Assembly (NCBI RefSeq): GCF_036802865.1
Contig: NZ_DAIRVK010000002.1
Span: 372,001 to 436,000, forward strand
Length of the DNA: 64,000 nt
Origin: Sulfurospirillum sp036802865
Lineage (GTDB): Bacteria > Campylobacterota > Campylobacteria > Campylobacterales > Sulfurospirillaceae
Direction of reading: 5' to 3'
Of this stretch, positions 36,545 to 46,290 are shown piece by piece. Positions within the stretch are counted from its first letter, which is position 1. Every line of letters starts with the position of its first letter. The notes below the pieces were generated by a model. It ran no database searches and was not told the origin of the DNA. It saw only the letters and a program-made list of their open reading frames with translations. Both the position numbers and the translations under genes were made by a program.

Positions 36545-37786
36545 TTATGTTTTGACAGCTTTTGCCATATCCCACATGGGCATGAAAATACCAAGTGCCA
36601 TTAAAAGAACCATTCCAGCAATAAATCCCAATAAAATAGGTTCGATATAACTGGCAATATTATCAATAATAAGGTTGAAGCGTGACTTGAGATAGTTTGT
36701 AACTTTCTCGAGCATTTTATAGAGCATACCACTTTGCTCACCTGCTTGGATCATCTGAATGAGCATCCCTTCAAATAAGCCTGTATCGCGAAATGCTTCT
36801 GTAAGAGAAACACCTCTTTGCACTGATATTTTTACAGCAGAAAGCTTTTTTTTCAAGAATGTATTTTCAAGTGTTAAAATAGCAGTATCGAGTGCATCAG
36901 CAATAGGAATACCTGCGCGAATTAGTTCGGTAAAAACGAGGCAAAAGCGACTTAGTGTTGCGTATAAAATAATGTCACCAATTAAATAGAGTTTGAGAAT
37001 GTATTGATCATAATTTTTCTTAAACTCTTCGTTGTTACTCAGTAAATATTTAACCAAAACAATTGTTGCAATGATCACTGCAAGCAGATAAACCCCATAA
37101 TTATTAATCAAATTTTCCATAAAAAGAAGGATTCTGGTTGGGAGAGGAAGTTCTGTTTTGAGCTTACTAAAAATATCTTTGAATTTTGGAACAACATAGA
37201 TCATGAGAATTGAAAAAGCGATGGCAATAGCAATAACAACAGTAATTGGATAACGCAATGCTTTTTTAAATTTCTGTCTATTTTCTTCAATTTCTTCTAA
37301 AATTTCTGCTAATTTTTCTAAAGATTCTGCCATATTACCCGTACTCTCACCGAGTTCTACCATTGCAATCGTCACATCGCCTACCTCTTGTTTGTAAGGC
37401 ATCAAAGCTTGTGTGAGACTAAGACCAGAATTTAGATCATCATTAATGCTGTTGAAAATAGTTTTAAGTGATTTATCCATTGTAGAATTGACGACTTCTT
37501 TAATACTATCATGAATAGATATACCCGCATTGGTCATAACACTGAGTTGTCGAATAGCAGCAATGAGGCTTATTGTTTTAATTTTTTTGCGAAACAATTT
37601 TCCCACAATTTGCACTTTGAGTTCGTTTAATTGATCTTCCAGTGGTATTGAAGTCTCTTTAACAGTTAAAATAATCCCTGGAATTTTTACTTTTGCAATT
37701 GCAATCGCATCTCTGCGATTAGGGGATTTGATAATAGTTTTTGTTCTTTGCCCTTTAAAAAGGTAATTCACTTCAAAATATTTCAC
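36545..37786 (-). CDS. ctsF: type II secretion/type IV pilus inner-membrane platform protein (MshG/CtsF)
   Basis: A 413-aa GspF/PilC-family protein: an N-terminal cytoplasmic part, two T2SSF repeats (~70-190 and ~280-400) and three membrane helices (~175-200, ~220-245, ~375-400). Motifs MVELGESTGNMAESLEKLAEI and MIQAGEQSGMLYKMLEKV mark the two repeats. It anchors the assembly motor and overlaps the ATPase gene by 4 bases. In C. jejuni the matching gene is needed for natural transformation. Confidence 0.88.
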   Translation of the reverse strand: MKYFEVNYLFKGQRTKTIIKSPNRRDAIAIAKVKIPGIILTVKETSIPLEDQLNELKVQIVGKLFRKKIKTISLIAAIRQLSVMTNAGISIHDSIKEVVNSTMDKSLKTIFNSINDDLNSGLSLTQALMPYKQEVGDVTIAMVELGESTGNMAESLEKLAEILEEIEENRQKFKKALRYPITVVIAIAIAFSILMIYVVPKFKDIFSKLKTELPLPTRILLFMENLINNYGVYLLAVIIATIVLVKYLLSNNEEFKKNYDQYILKLYLIGDIILYATLSRFCLVFTELIRAGIPIADALDTAILTLENTFLKKKLSAVKISVQRGVSLTEAFRDTGLFEGMLIQMIQAGEQSGMLYKMLEKVTNYLKSRFNLIIDNIASYIEPILLGFIAGMVLLMALGIFMPMWDMAKAVKT

Positions 37787-39546
37787 CCTTTTGCTACTCT
37801 TGCAATTTCATCTAGTGATGTAATACCATTGGCAGCACGGATAATTCCATCGTGATACATGTCAACAAAGCCTTCTTTGATGGCTTGCTCTTTGATTTCG
37901 CTTTTAGGGATACCTTGTGCAATCATACTTGAAATTTTCTCGCTTATTGGTAAAATTTCAGAGATCATTTCACGTCCCAAATAACCTGTTTGAGAACATT
38001 TTTCACAACCATTGTTTTTATAAAACTGATAATTCTCTGGTAACATTATTTGAATTTCATCATAAGCAGTTTTGGGTAACGTATATTTTGTTTTACAATG
38101 CGGGCACAGTTTTCGCACCAGCCTTTGTGCTTCAATAGCAATGAGTGAGCCACTAATCAAATAAGGCTCTATACCCATATCTACTATCCTTGTTACCGCA
38201 CTTAACGCATCGTTAGTGTGGAGTGTTGAAAATACTAAGTGCCCCGTCAGTGCTGCTTGAACAGCAATGCGCAAAGTTTCTGTATCCCGTACCTCACCGA
38301 TCATAATAATATCAGGATCTTGTCTTAAAATAGATCGCAGTGCTGAGGCAAATGTTAAATTGGCTTTTTCATTCACTTGCACTTGCTGTGTTAAATTTAA
38401 TTGGTATTCTACAGGATCTTCAACGGTAATAATTTTACTTTGAACACTTTTAATAGCATTTAATGCTGCATAGAGGGTGGTCGTCTTACCGCTTCCTGTA
38501 GGTCCTGTAACAAAGATAATTCCATAAGGTGTTCGCATTGCTTGTGAGAATTTTTCGTACGTTGCAGGTTGCATGCCTAAATCTTCAATCTTAATCATAA
38601 CTTTGGATTTATCTAAAACACGAATGACGATTGATTCTCCATTAATTGTCGGAAGTGCAGAAATCCTAAAGTCATACTCTTTCCCAAGAATGGCAGCTGA
38701 AAAACGACCATCTTGTGGTTTACGTTTTTCAGCAATATCCATATTGGAAAGTAATTTCATACGTGAAGAAAGTGGAGGGTAAATGTCTTTATCAAAAATA
38801 AATGTTTCAGTAAGCATTCCATCGATTCTGCTACGCACAATGCAGTTGTTTTCCGTGGGTTCAATGTGAATATCGCTCGCACGGGCTAAGATAGAAGTTT
38901 TGAGAAGAATTTCAATCAGTTTAAAAATACTTGAAGATTCTTGTGGATTATCAATAGCACTGGATGTTATCTCTTTGCGAATATCGCTTACTAAGCCTTT
39001 AATACTTTCACTGAGTTCCATTTTGACAAGATATTTATCAATTTGTGTGGGTTCTGCAATAACAATTTTTAACAGTTTTCGTGGAAAAATTCTCTGTACG
39101 CCTTCTTGTGCATTGATATCCAGAGGATCCCTAAGTGCTACAAAAACGTTTATTTCATCTTCACTAATGGGGAGTGCTTTAAACTTCTTGAGTTGCATAA
39201 AAGGAAGTTTGGAGGAGAGTCGATAGTCTATATCAATAGAATCTAAATCCAGATATTTGTAATGAAGGCTTTTTGCTAAGGCTTGCAAAAATGTTTCATT
39301 ACTGATGGCAAAATTGGTATTAATATCTTCAAGTTTGAGTTGATTTTTCTTAAAAAAATCAATGATCAGAACAAGTAGATCTTCTTTAGTAATGATATTT
39401 TTGTTTAAAAGGATGTCGCCCAATATTTTATAATTATTTTCTTCTAGCTCTTCTTTGATCTCGGTAGCACTTTTTTCATCAAGAATTTTATTATGAATAA
39501 GATAGGTTAAAAGTGTTGTTGTACTATTATTCATGTTATCTACCAT
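37783..39546 (-). CDS. ctsE: type II secretion/type IV pilus assembly ATPase (MshE/CtsE)
   Basis: A 587-aa hexameric motor. The N-terminal T2SSE/MshEN domain (~70-190) is followed by the ATPase core with Walker A GPTGSGKTTTLY near 345, the Asp box GEVRDTET and Walker B-type DPDIIMIGE near 410. Four cysteines (CPHC and CEKC, near 480-515) form the usual zinc site. It powers pilus or pseudopilus extension. The start may be ATG 39546 or 39534; neither has a strong RBS. Confidence 0.9.
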   Translation of the reverse strand: MVDNMNNSTTTLLTYLIHNKILDEKSATEIKEELEENNYKILGDILLNKNIITKEDLLVLIIDFFKKNQLKLEDINTNFAISNETFLQALAKSLHYKYLDLDSIDIDYRLSSKLPFMQLKKFKALPISEDEINVFVALRDPLDINAQEGVQRIFPRKLLKIVIAEPTQIDKYLVKMELSESIKGLVSDIRKEITSSAIDNPQESSSIFKLIEILLKTSILARASDIHIEPTENNCIVRSRIDGMLTETFIFDKDIYPPLSSRMKLLSNMDIAEKRKPQDGRFSAAILGKEYDFRISALPTINGESIVIRVLDKSKVMIKIEDLGMQPATYEKFSQAMRTPYGIIFVTGPTGSGKTTTLYAALNAIKSVQSKIITVEDPVEYQLNLTQQVQVNEKANLTFASALRSILRQDPDIIMIGEVRDTETLRIAVQAALTGHLVFSTLHTNDALSAVTRIVDMGIEPYLISGSLIAIEAQRLVRKLCPHCKTKYTLPKTAYDEIQIMLPENYQFYKNNGCEKCSQTGYLGREMISEILPISEKISSMIAQGIPKSEIKEQAIKEGFVDMYHDGIIRAANGITSLDEIARVAKG

Positions 39547-39600
39547 TACCTGTAAATTTTATCTATTATAGCATTGAACTGCGTAAGACAATAAATGTAC

Positions 39601-40449
39601 TTAATCAATGTTTTCTCCGCTAAGAATTCGGTTAAGTACGCTTTGTACGACTTTATTGGCTTTATTATTTTTTAAATAAGCTTCCAGTGCAGAAATGGCA
39701 TCCTCTTTTCTCCCTAGTTTCACTTTAGATTTTGCAAATAAAATCCAACTTTTTTCGTTATCTGCATCGATCGTGTTTGCAATGATTGCCCATTTATTGG
39801 ACTCTTGATAGTTCTTCGCTATATAGTATTCATCTGCTAACATTAATGCAAAAATGATATTGTGTGATTTATCAAATCTCTCTTTAAGATACTTAATAGA
39901 ATTCACTTCTTGTGTTTCAATTTTGATAAAACCTTTTGGTTTGTCTTCCTCAAGTGGAGGAGGTGGTAACAATAAAGGATCAATTTGTTTTTCAGACATT
40001 TGAGTTGTTTTTCGTATTAAAACTCTATTGTCAAGTTCTTCTTCTTGGATATTAATATTTGTTTTTGTTTCTGGTATTTCTAGTATTTCTGGTAAAGAAG
40101 CGCCTTTCTTCTCAAGATTATTTTTCCCAATAAGAGGAAGTTGTAAAAACAGTGCATCCTCTGTTTTGTTTTGTTCATGAGTATATTTTGTGCTATTTTG
40201 TATCTGCGTTGGCAGTGAGGGTTGTTCTGTTATTGAAAGGTTCGTATCTATGGGCTTTTCATCATTTTGTATTTTACTCGATTGCACTTCTTTTGAAGTA
40301 ATAACACTTTGTGAAGCAAAATAGAAAAAAGAACTGGCAATAGCAATTAAGAGCATCAACGAAGCTACAATATAATAAGGCAAACGTTGCCTACATCTGT
40401 ATTTTAGAACCTTCTTTTCCAGTTCAATAATCTCTAATGTACTAAGCAT
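39601..40449 (-). CDS. ctsX: pilus assembly protein with TPR-like C-terminus (MshN/CtsX position)
   Basis: A 282-aa bitopic membrane protein: a short cytoplasmic N-terminus, one membrane helix near residues 24-44, a low-complexity Pro/Glu/Lys/Asn-rich linker to about 175, and a C-terminal region with two or three TPR-like helix pairs (YYIAKNYQESNKWAIIAN, KLGRKEDAISALEAYLKN). This is the plan of MshN. It overlaps the ATPase gene upstream by 8 bases. The name follows position; sequence similarity to C. jejuni CtsX could not be checked. Confidence 0.65.
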   Translation of the reverse strand: MLSTLEIIELEKKVLKYRCRQRLPYYIVASLMLLIAIASSFFYFASQSVITSKEVQSSKIQNDEKPIDTNLSITEQPSLPTQIQNSTKYTHEQNKTEDALFLQLPLIGKNNLEKKGASLPEILEIPETKTNINIQEEELDNRVLIRKTTQMSEKQIDPLLLPPPPLEEDKPKGFIKIETQEVNSIKYLKERFDKSHNIIFALMLADEYYIAKNYQESNKWAIIANTIDADNEKSWILFAKSKVKLGRKEDAISALEAYLKNNKANKVVQSVLNRILSGENID

Positions 40450-41272
40450 GAATCAATCCTAGACTAATACCCGCCATCTCAAGATACTTGACATGTAGAG
40501 CATTGGCTTTAACTAAAGAAGGATTGTGTTCGTCATAATACTCTAAAATTTCAAAGAGTTTGTACATGAGTTTATTGATAGATCGTAAATTACCACCTGT
40601 AAGCTTGGCAATTAATTTATAATGCTTTGCGTTAAAAAGATTAAGGTAACCAAAGCAATTATGAAAAAGGAGTTTTTTTTCAATATAGATTTTAATTTCA
40701 TCTTCAGAAGCAGTATCGATTTCAATCGTTTCCCAAATACGTGTTTGGAAGTAGTCTTTTGCAAGCACATCTTCTTGTTCTGTTTTATGGACTGTAAATA
40801 AAAATTTCAGTAAACGTGAGTCTGCCATAAGGCGAATTTTTTCAATAAGTTCTCTTGGATAGAGTTGTGCTTCATCAATTAAAACAGGAATAGCTTGTTG
40901 CGGCGAAGTAATGTGCTTTTCGAGTAAAACTAAAAAATCATTGTAATTTGAAAAGTCAGGAGATGCTTCATCAAAGATATTTTCGTATAATGCTTTAATA
41001 AAAATCTTTTCTTCAAAAAAAGGTCTTGGAAAAAAAATGACACGTTTTTTTTGTTTGAGGTCATTGTGAATTTTTTGCAGTAAAAACGTTTTCCCAGTAC
41101 CTGGTTTTCCATAAAATAAAATGAGTTTTAACGGCTTATCTAGGGCATTAACAAGTTTGTTGTACATGGTTGTTGACTTGTTCAGGTTAATATAATCAAA
41201 TACTTCACCATCAATGAAAATATTTTTGAGATCGCTGTAATGATTATTCATCGATTTTTTGACTGTATCCAA
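40442..41272 (-). CDS. ctsP: AAA ATPase of ExeA/MshM type (CtsP position)
   Basis: A 276-aa AAA-type ATPase with Walker A YGKPGTGKTF near 56, Walker B VPVLIDEAQ near 135 and a sensor region, like ExeA/GspA N-domains and MshM. It lacks the C-terminal peptidoglycan-binding part of ExeA. It lies between the secretin and the TPR protein, overlapping both. C. jejuni CtsP holds the same place and is needed for DNA uptake. Confidence 0.8.
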   Translation of the reverse strand: MDTVKKSMNNHYSDLKNIFIDGEVFDYINLNKSTTMYNKLVNALDKPLKLILFYGKPGTGKTFLLQKIHNDLKQKKRVIFFPRPFFEEKIFIKALYENIFDEASPDFSNYNDFLVLLEKHITSPQQAIPVLIDEAQLYPRELIEKIRLMADSRLLKFLFTVHKTEQEDVLAKDYFQTRIWETIEIDTASEDEIKIYIEKKLLFHNCFGYLNLFNAKHYKLIAKLTGGNLRSINKLMYKLFEILEYYDEHNPSLVKANALHVKYLEMAGISLGLIHA

Positions 41273-42791
41273 GGTCTTTAAGAGTTGCTTTGCTCACACT
41301 TTTGGGACTAATAATACGAGGTGTAATAACAAAAATAAGCTCATTGGTTGACATGGTATCGCCTGAATATTTGAAAGCCTCACCTAAAACAGGAATGCTG
41401 CTTAGTAATGGCACATGACTTTCCGATTTTCCTTTATTATTGGTAATTAGACCGCCCAATATAATGGTTGAACCATCTTTAACTTTTATGACGGTAGAGA
41501 GTTTCTTTTCTTGTGTATCAGGTGCAATTTGCCTAGGTGAAGTTTGTTGTGCATCATCAGCTGAGTATTTAAAATTACTTACGGAAGGATTAATGCGTAA
41601 AATGATCTCATTATCTTCAGAAATTTCAGGAGTAATATTAAGTAAAACTCCAATAAAAATAGAAAAGTTTGTGTAAGTAGTTGTTAGTGTTGTTGTTGTT
41701 GTGGCTGCTGTATTTGTCGTATTCTCAGGGATACGATAATTGATATTGTCACCAACGGTAATTAAAGCTTGTTGATTGTTCATTGTAACCACTTTTGGAC
41801 TTGAGACAACTTTTGTCTCTCCACTGGAGGCTAAAAAATCAATCAAGCCTGATATGGTGAAAATACCATCATTGACAACGGTAAGATTGTTGGCATTTTT
41901 TGTAATGGAAGAATCATAAAGTGTACTAGCTGTGGTATCACTTGAATAGGTGTTATTATGCGTTTGTCCTTGGTTACTGTTATTGAAAATGGTACTGCTT
42001 TTAAATCCAAGAGAAAATTTACTCCAGTCAACACCTGTTTTATTGGAGTTACTAAGCAAAACTGAGACAATTGAAACATCAATTAATACTTGTTTATGCA
42101 ATCGCTCTTTTAACAGTTCTATATAGTCAGAAACACGGTCCAACTGCTTTTTTGTTGCAGTTACAGTTATCATGCCTGCATTAACATTAATAATAGGAGC
42201 TACAGCTTGGTACGTTTCGGAACCTGTATTTAAAACAGAGGTTAACTCTGCCGCAATTGTTTTCCAAAAATCAAATGATTCATTGGAAGAAATGGTATTT
42301 TGACTCTGCGTTGTTGAATTTTTTGTTGCACCAGAGGTTGTCGTTTCCGTTGGTGTTGCATCTACAGACGCGTTAATAACAGCTTTTCCTTCTCGTATAG
42401 AGGATATATAATCCACTTTAAAAGATTTGGTACTTAAAGCAGAAATTTTTAAGAAATTTTTATCATAGGAATAGAAAAGATCATTATCGTGAATGACCGT
42501 TTGAAACACTTCGTCTAAAGAGAGATTTTTAATATTGATACCATTCAAATTTTTTGCAAGGGTTTTTTCAGCTTCAGAGTCTTTAATAATAATACTAAAA
42601 TTACACACTTCTGCTAATTCTGACAGTAGCTCAGCACCTGTTGCTTTGTTATTGGTTTTGATGTTAAATGTACGGTATTCACATCCCGCATTTTTTTCCG
42701 CACCAAGAAGAGACGATGACGAAAGCATAATAGCGGAGATTATGATAAAAATAATAAATTTATTTGGAAAGTATTTTAACATTGTTCCCAT
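41244..42791 (-). CDS. ctsD: secretin, type II secretion/type IV pilus outer-membrane channel (MshL/CtsD)
   Basis: A 515-aa outer-membrane secretin. A signal peptide (~residues 8-30) is followed by a secretin/TonB short N-terminal domain (~45-110), a low-complexity Thr/Ser/Asn linker, an N1-type domain (~195-230) and the secretin core (VVSSPKVVTMNNQQALI, GSTIILGGLI, VPLLSSIPVLGEAFKY). I prefer ATG 42791 because AGGA lies 7 bases before it; the frame is open to 42845 but would overlap the upstream gene more deeply. It forms the pore for the pilus or incoming DNA. Confidence 0.88.
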   Translation of the reverse strand: MGTMLKYFPNKFIIFIIISAIMLSSSSLLGAEKNAGCEYRTFNIKTNNKATGAELLSELAEVCNFSIIIKDSEAEKTLAKNLNGINIKNLSLDEVFQTVIHDNDLFYSYDKNFLKISALSTKSFKVDYISSIREGKAVINASVDATPTETTTSGATKNSTTQSQNTISSNESFDFWKTIAAELTSVLNTGSETYQAVAPIINVNAGMITVTATKKQLDRVSDYIELLKERLHKQVLIDVSIVSVLLSNSNKTGVDWSKFSLGFKSSTIFNNSNQGQTHNNTYSSDTTASTLYDSSITKNANNLTVVNDGIFTISGLIDFLASSGETKVVSSPKVVTMNNQQALITVGDNINYRIPENTTNTAATTTTTLTTTYTNFSIFIGVLLNITPEISEDNEIILRINPSVSNFKYSADDAQQTSPRQIAPDTQEKKLSTVIKVKDGSTIILGGLITNNKGKSESHVPLLSSIPVLGEAFKYSGDTMSTNELIFVITPRIISPKSVSKATLKDLGYSQKIDE

Positions 42792-43188
42792 TTTTTGTCC
42801 TGATAAAAAGTTCTTTTGTTTCAATTTCATTTGCAAGTGTTGCACTCTTTTGCGTAATTTTTACAATTTTATAAGATTCTATTGTTTCATGTATCCCATA
42901 CCATTGACCGTTTATTTTAACTCTTTGATTGACGATAGCTTCCAGTGCGTATTCGGGTGTTTGTACGGGAGCTGTAATATCGCTGGTATTGTGTTCAACA
43001 GTTTGAACAATAAAAGGATTATTGATTTTATCAATCATCGTACCATCAATACCTATTCTTTTTTTGGCTATTTTTGAAAAAATTTGATCGTATTCTTTTA
43101 CTTCTTGCTCTAAGGATATGCCTTCTTTTGCTATAACATTTACCATACCAAATGCAATCAAGCATAGAATCAAAGTGATAGTTCTCAA
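42760..43188 (-). CDS. ctsR: small periplasmic pilus-assembly protein (MshK/CtsR position)
   Basis: A 142-aa protein with an N-terminal signal peptide (RTITLILCLIAFGMVNVIA) and a C-terminal segment VNQRVKINGQWYGI with a beta-sheet look, like small pilus pilotin or periplasmic partners (MshK, PilP). The start is uncertain: TTG 43188 overlaps the stop of the upstream gene, behind GGGGA; TTG 43203 is an alternative. It lies directly before the secretin gene, as mshK does before mshL. Confidence 0.6.
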   Translation of the reverse strand: MRTITLILCLIAFGMVNVIAKEGISLEQEVKEYDQIFSKIAKKRIGIDGTMIDKINNPFIVQTVEHNTSDITAPVQTPEYALEAIVNQRVKINGQWYGIHETIESYKIVKITQKSATLANEIETKELFIRTKNGNNVKILSK

Positions 43189-43835
43189 TATTTCATTCCC
43201 CAAACACTGATTGTAAATTGACCTTCAATACTATTTTTTTCTCTAGTCCACTTAAATTCTGAAATATCCACAACAAGCTCACTCTCTTCTATGGCATTCA
43301 TAAATTTCATAATATTAGTGAAAGAACCACTAAACGAAACTTTAAGTATAAGGATTTGTTCTATTTTTTGAATACTTGGTTCGTTGATTTTATTGTCAAT
43401 GATTTTGATGTGAACGGAGTATTTCTGGGCATTTTGTGTAATAGAATAAAGAAAATCTGCCCAATTTTTGTCATTGAACAATAAATATGAGAGTTCTTTG
43501 AGTTTATTATCAATATAGGTGTTGATGTAAAGAGTTTTTTCTAAGCGAAGTTTTGAATTTTCAATTTCAGATTTCATTTTATTTATGAAGAATGTTGCAT
43601 CATTCTCTTTAGAAACAGAGCTTAAATAGACTTGTTCCTCATGAAGCTTTTTTTCAATTTCTTTAGCATCTCTTATGGTTTGACTTATTGCCTTATCGGT
43701 TATTGGAAAGAGGAAAGAATAAAATAAAAATACAATGAGGGAAAAGACCATTGCCAAAATTAGGTAGATTTCGCTGTTCTTTTTACCTTGAAAAAATAAA
43801 TCAATTCTCTCTAAAAGGGTGTCAATATTAATCAT
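43185..43835 (-). CDS. pilus assembly protein, PilO/MshJ-like
   Basis: A 216-aa protein with one N-terminal membrane helix (~24-44), a coiled coil (~48-100) and a C-terminal ferredoxin-like part (ILILKVSFSGSFTNIMKFMNAIEESELVVDI), the plan of PilO and MshJ. I start it at ATG 43835, whose ATGATTAA overlaps the stop of the upstream gene; the frame extends to 43883 inside that gene. It would form the inner-membrane alignment complex with the PilM/PilN-like protein upstream. Confidence 0.75.
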   Translation of the reverse strand: MINIDTLLERIDLFFQGKKNSEIYLILAMVFSLIVFLFYSFLFPITDKAISQTIRDAKEIEKKLHEEQVYLSSVSKENDATFFINKMKSEIENSKLRLEKTLYINTYIDNKLKELSYLLFNDKNWADFLYSITQNAQKYSVHIKIIDNKINEPSIQKIEQILILKVSFSGSFTNIMKFMNAIEESELVVDISEFKWTREKNSIEGQFTISVWGMKY

Positions 43836-45339
43836 TATGCAAGCCAATAGTGATTTTACTGGTGTAGAGCTGTATTTTATCATCTTGAAGAATTTTATCT
43901 GTATTGATTTTGTATTTATTAAGAGCTGTTAGAGCTTGTATAAATTCTGTGATTTTCTTTTCATTTTTATTGCGTACTGAAATATCAAGTTGATTGTTCT
44001 TAAAATCAATAAATTCGATTTTACACTCATTTTGATTGGATAAAGAAAAAATTTCTAAAAGTATAGAAGTTTTCATAGCATAAGAAATTTTTTTATTATA
44101 AATTTCGACAAGTAGTTTTTTTCGAAATTCAAACTTTGTTGTTTCACTACTGATTAGTCCATCAATTTTTTCTTTTTCAGTTTTTAACAATGCTAAATCT
44201 TGTCTCATACTGGATGTTTCGATAAATAATTCATTGTATTTAGCACTATTCTGAGATATTGTAAAATGTAAAAAAGTGCTGTATAGAAACTGATAGGTAG
44301 GATAAAGTAGACATACTGCAATACTTGTCAACACCAGACCCAATAGTTTACCTGAAGCTCTCTCCCTCAGCGGAGGAGGTTTTCTGTAAGGTGAAAAATT
44401 GAGATTATCATCAGGATTTTCTATATACAACTGAGCACTAAGCATCATAAGAAAATGAAGTTGATCTCTCTTTTCTTTTGAGAAATTCAGTGTGGAGCTA
44501 AAATCAAATTGAGCTGATTCAAGTCTAAGATGGCTTTCACTAAATTTATCCATACCATTCAATGAACCGATCTCGGAGCCAATATAGATTTTTTCAATAA
44601 AATCTATATTGTAAGAGCGCTTGATAAAAACTAAAATTTCACTCATATAGACATAAATATCATTAAAAAGTTGTTCTAAAAATTGATGATACTCGTTATG
44701 TGTACCTTGTAATAATTTATAAAAACTCTCTTCATCAATTCTCTCACCAACGAGTTCACAAAATTTTTCATGCATTTCATGAAGAGAGTAGTGCAATGAT
44801 TTTGAGTAAATATACTCACCGTTTTTATAGACCGCTAAAAAAGCATCAGATTTTTGAAAATAAACAAAACAATGTGTTTCATCTATCTTGAGAATATCTT
44901 TACGATAGAGAGCTCTGATTAAAAAAGGTGCGGTAGTAATGTAATCAATATAGCGAATTTTTTCTTTAACAGGTGAAAAGATAGATTGAAGTAATTTTGT
45001 ATCAATAAGAAAAATATTAAAAGATCTATTGTTGATATCTTTAGATTCTGTTTCAACAAAATTTATAACGTATTCTATTGAAGAATCAAGTGCCAATTCA
45101 TCGTAAATTTTGATTTCAATGGCGTCTTTAATATCACTGTCTTGAATGTTATGGTTAATATCGATGGTACTACTAATAACATCGCGTGTTTGTAAATAGG
45201 AAATAATAAAAGAATTTTTTTGCACCGTATCCAGACTGCAACGTGTACAATCACGGAACGAGTGCGTATATGAAATGTTTGAAAATGGATCAATAGAAAC
45301 AATTTCTGCGCTAAAATTCTTCTTCTCAATAGCGAGCAT
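43828..45339 (-). CDS. pilus assembly protein, fused PilM/PilN-like (MshI-like)
   Basis: A 503-aa protein. The first ~320 residues resemble an actin-like PilM/GspL cytoplasmic domain (DIEYVINFVETESKD and FVYFQKSDAFLAVYKNGEYI segments are compatible, but no sharp motif is seen). One membrane helix follows near 325-345, then a coiled coil and a PilN-like periplasmic tail. MshI has this order. It is the first gene of the eight-gene operon. Confidence 0.7.
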   Translation of the reverse strand: MLAIEKKNFSAEIVSIDPFSNISYTHSFRDCTRCSLDTVQKNSFIISYLQTRDVISSTIDINHNIQDSDIKDAIEIKIYDELALDSSIEYVINFVETESKDINNRSFNIFLIDTKLLQSIFSPVKEKIRYIDYITTAPFLIRALYRKDILKIDETHCFVYFQKSDAFLAVYKNGEYIYSKSLHYSLHEMHEKFCELVGERIDEESFYKLLQGTHNEYHQFLEQLFNDIYVYMSEILVFIKRSYNIDFIEKIYIGSEIGSLNGMDKFSESHLRLESAQFDFSSTLNFSKEKRDQLHFLMMLSAQLYIENPDDNLNFSPYRKPPPLRERASGKLLGLVLTSIAVCLLYPTYQFLYSTFLHFTISQNSAKYNELFIETSSMRQDLALLKTEKEKIDGLISSETTKFEFRKKLLVEIYNKKISYAMKTSILLEIFSLSNQNECKIEFIDFKNNQLDISVRNKNEKKITEFIQALTALNKYKINTDKILQDDKIQLYTSKITIGLHND

Positions 45340-45386
45340 TATTTGTTAACCCTTCATGGAAATTTGTAGCAACTAAATTAAAAAGT

Positions 45387-46277
45387 CTATTCAACTATAT
45401 AACCAATTTTCTTCAACATCTCTTTATCTTGGCTCCATCCTTGTTTTACGATGACAACAAGTTTCAAAAAGACACGTTTTTGGGACAGCGATTCGATGAG
45501 TTGACGTGCACTTGTACCGATTCTTTTGATGGTTTGCCCCTCTTTTCCGATCATAATACCTTTTTGACTTTTTTTATCTACTATGATGGTTGCATAAATA
45601 TTATCGATTGTCTCTTTTTCATCAACTTTATCAATGATGACATCTGCAAAATAGGGGATTTCATCGCTGGTATTTTCAAAAATAGCTTCACGTATCAATT
45701 CTTTATAAATATCACGAGAACGCTCTGTTGTAAGAATTTCAGGATCGTATAAATAAGGGTGTTCTGGCATAAATTTAGAAATTGATTCTAATAAATACGC
45801 CTGTGAAATACCTTTTTTAACTGAAACAGGAATAAGTGCAACAAATTTATCTTGATAGTTCTGATATTCTCCAATCTTATCAAAGAGTGCCGTTTGCGGA
45901 ACACTATCCGTTTTTGTAAGAAGAACCATATGTGGAATATTCGCTTTATTGAGGGCTAGGAAATCAATATAGTTTTGAATACTATCGCTTGCAGGGGCAA
46001 GAAAAAGAATCAGATCACAATCTCCCATTGCTTTCATTGCTTCTTCAAGCATAAATTGATTTAAAAGGCGTTCTTGTTCGTGTATACCAGGAGTGTCAAT
46101 AAAAATAATTTGTGTATTTTCATGCATCGCAATGATGTTAAGACGTTTGCGTGTAGCATTGGCTTTATGTGAAACCATTGCAAGCTTTTCGCCCACTAAC
46201 CAATTGAGAAGCGAACTTTTACCTGCATTGGGTCTACCTATAACGGCAACGTAACCTGTTTTTGTTTTCTCTGTCAT
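45387..46277 (-). CDS. era: GTPase Era
   Basis: A 296-aa ribosome-assembly GTPase acting on 16S rRNA. G motifs: GRPNAGKSSLLN near 14, DTPG near 60, TKTD near 121. A C-terminal KH domain has GKEGQTIKRIG near 245. It begins 13 bases after hslU, the same order as in C. jejuni. Confidence 0.96.
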   Translation of the reverse strand: MTEKTKTGYVAVIGRPNAGKSSLLNWLVGEKLAMVSHKANATRKRLNIIAMHENTQIIFIDTPGIHEQERLLNQFMLEEAMKAMGDCDLILFLAPASDSIQNYIDFLALNKANIPHMVLLTKTDSVPQTALFDKIGEYQNYQDKFVALIPVSVKKGISQAYLLESISKFMPEHPYLYDPEILTTERSRDIYKELIREAIFENTSDEIPYFADVIIDKVDEKETIDNIYATIIVDKKSQKGIMIGKEGQTIKRIGTSARQLIESLSQKRVFLKLVVIVKQGWSQDKEMLKKIGYIVE

Positions 46278-46290
46278 ATTTCTTCTTTAT

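Noticed and set aside
42535..43077. 180-aa plus-strand frame across the secretin start
   Set aside because: It opposes two well-ordered pilus genes and has no RBS or recognisable domain.
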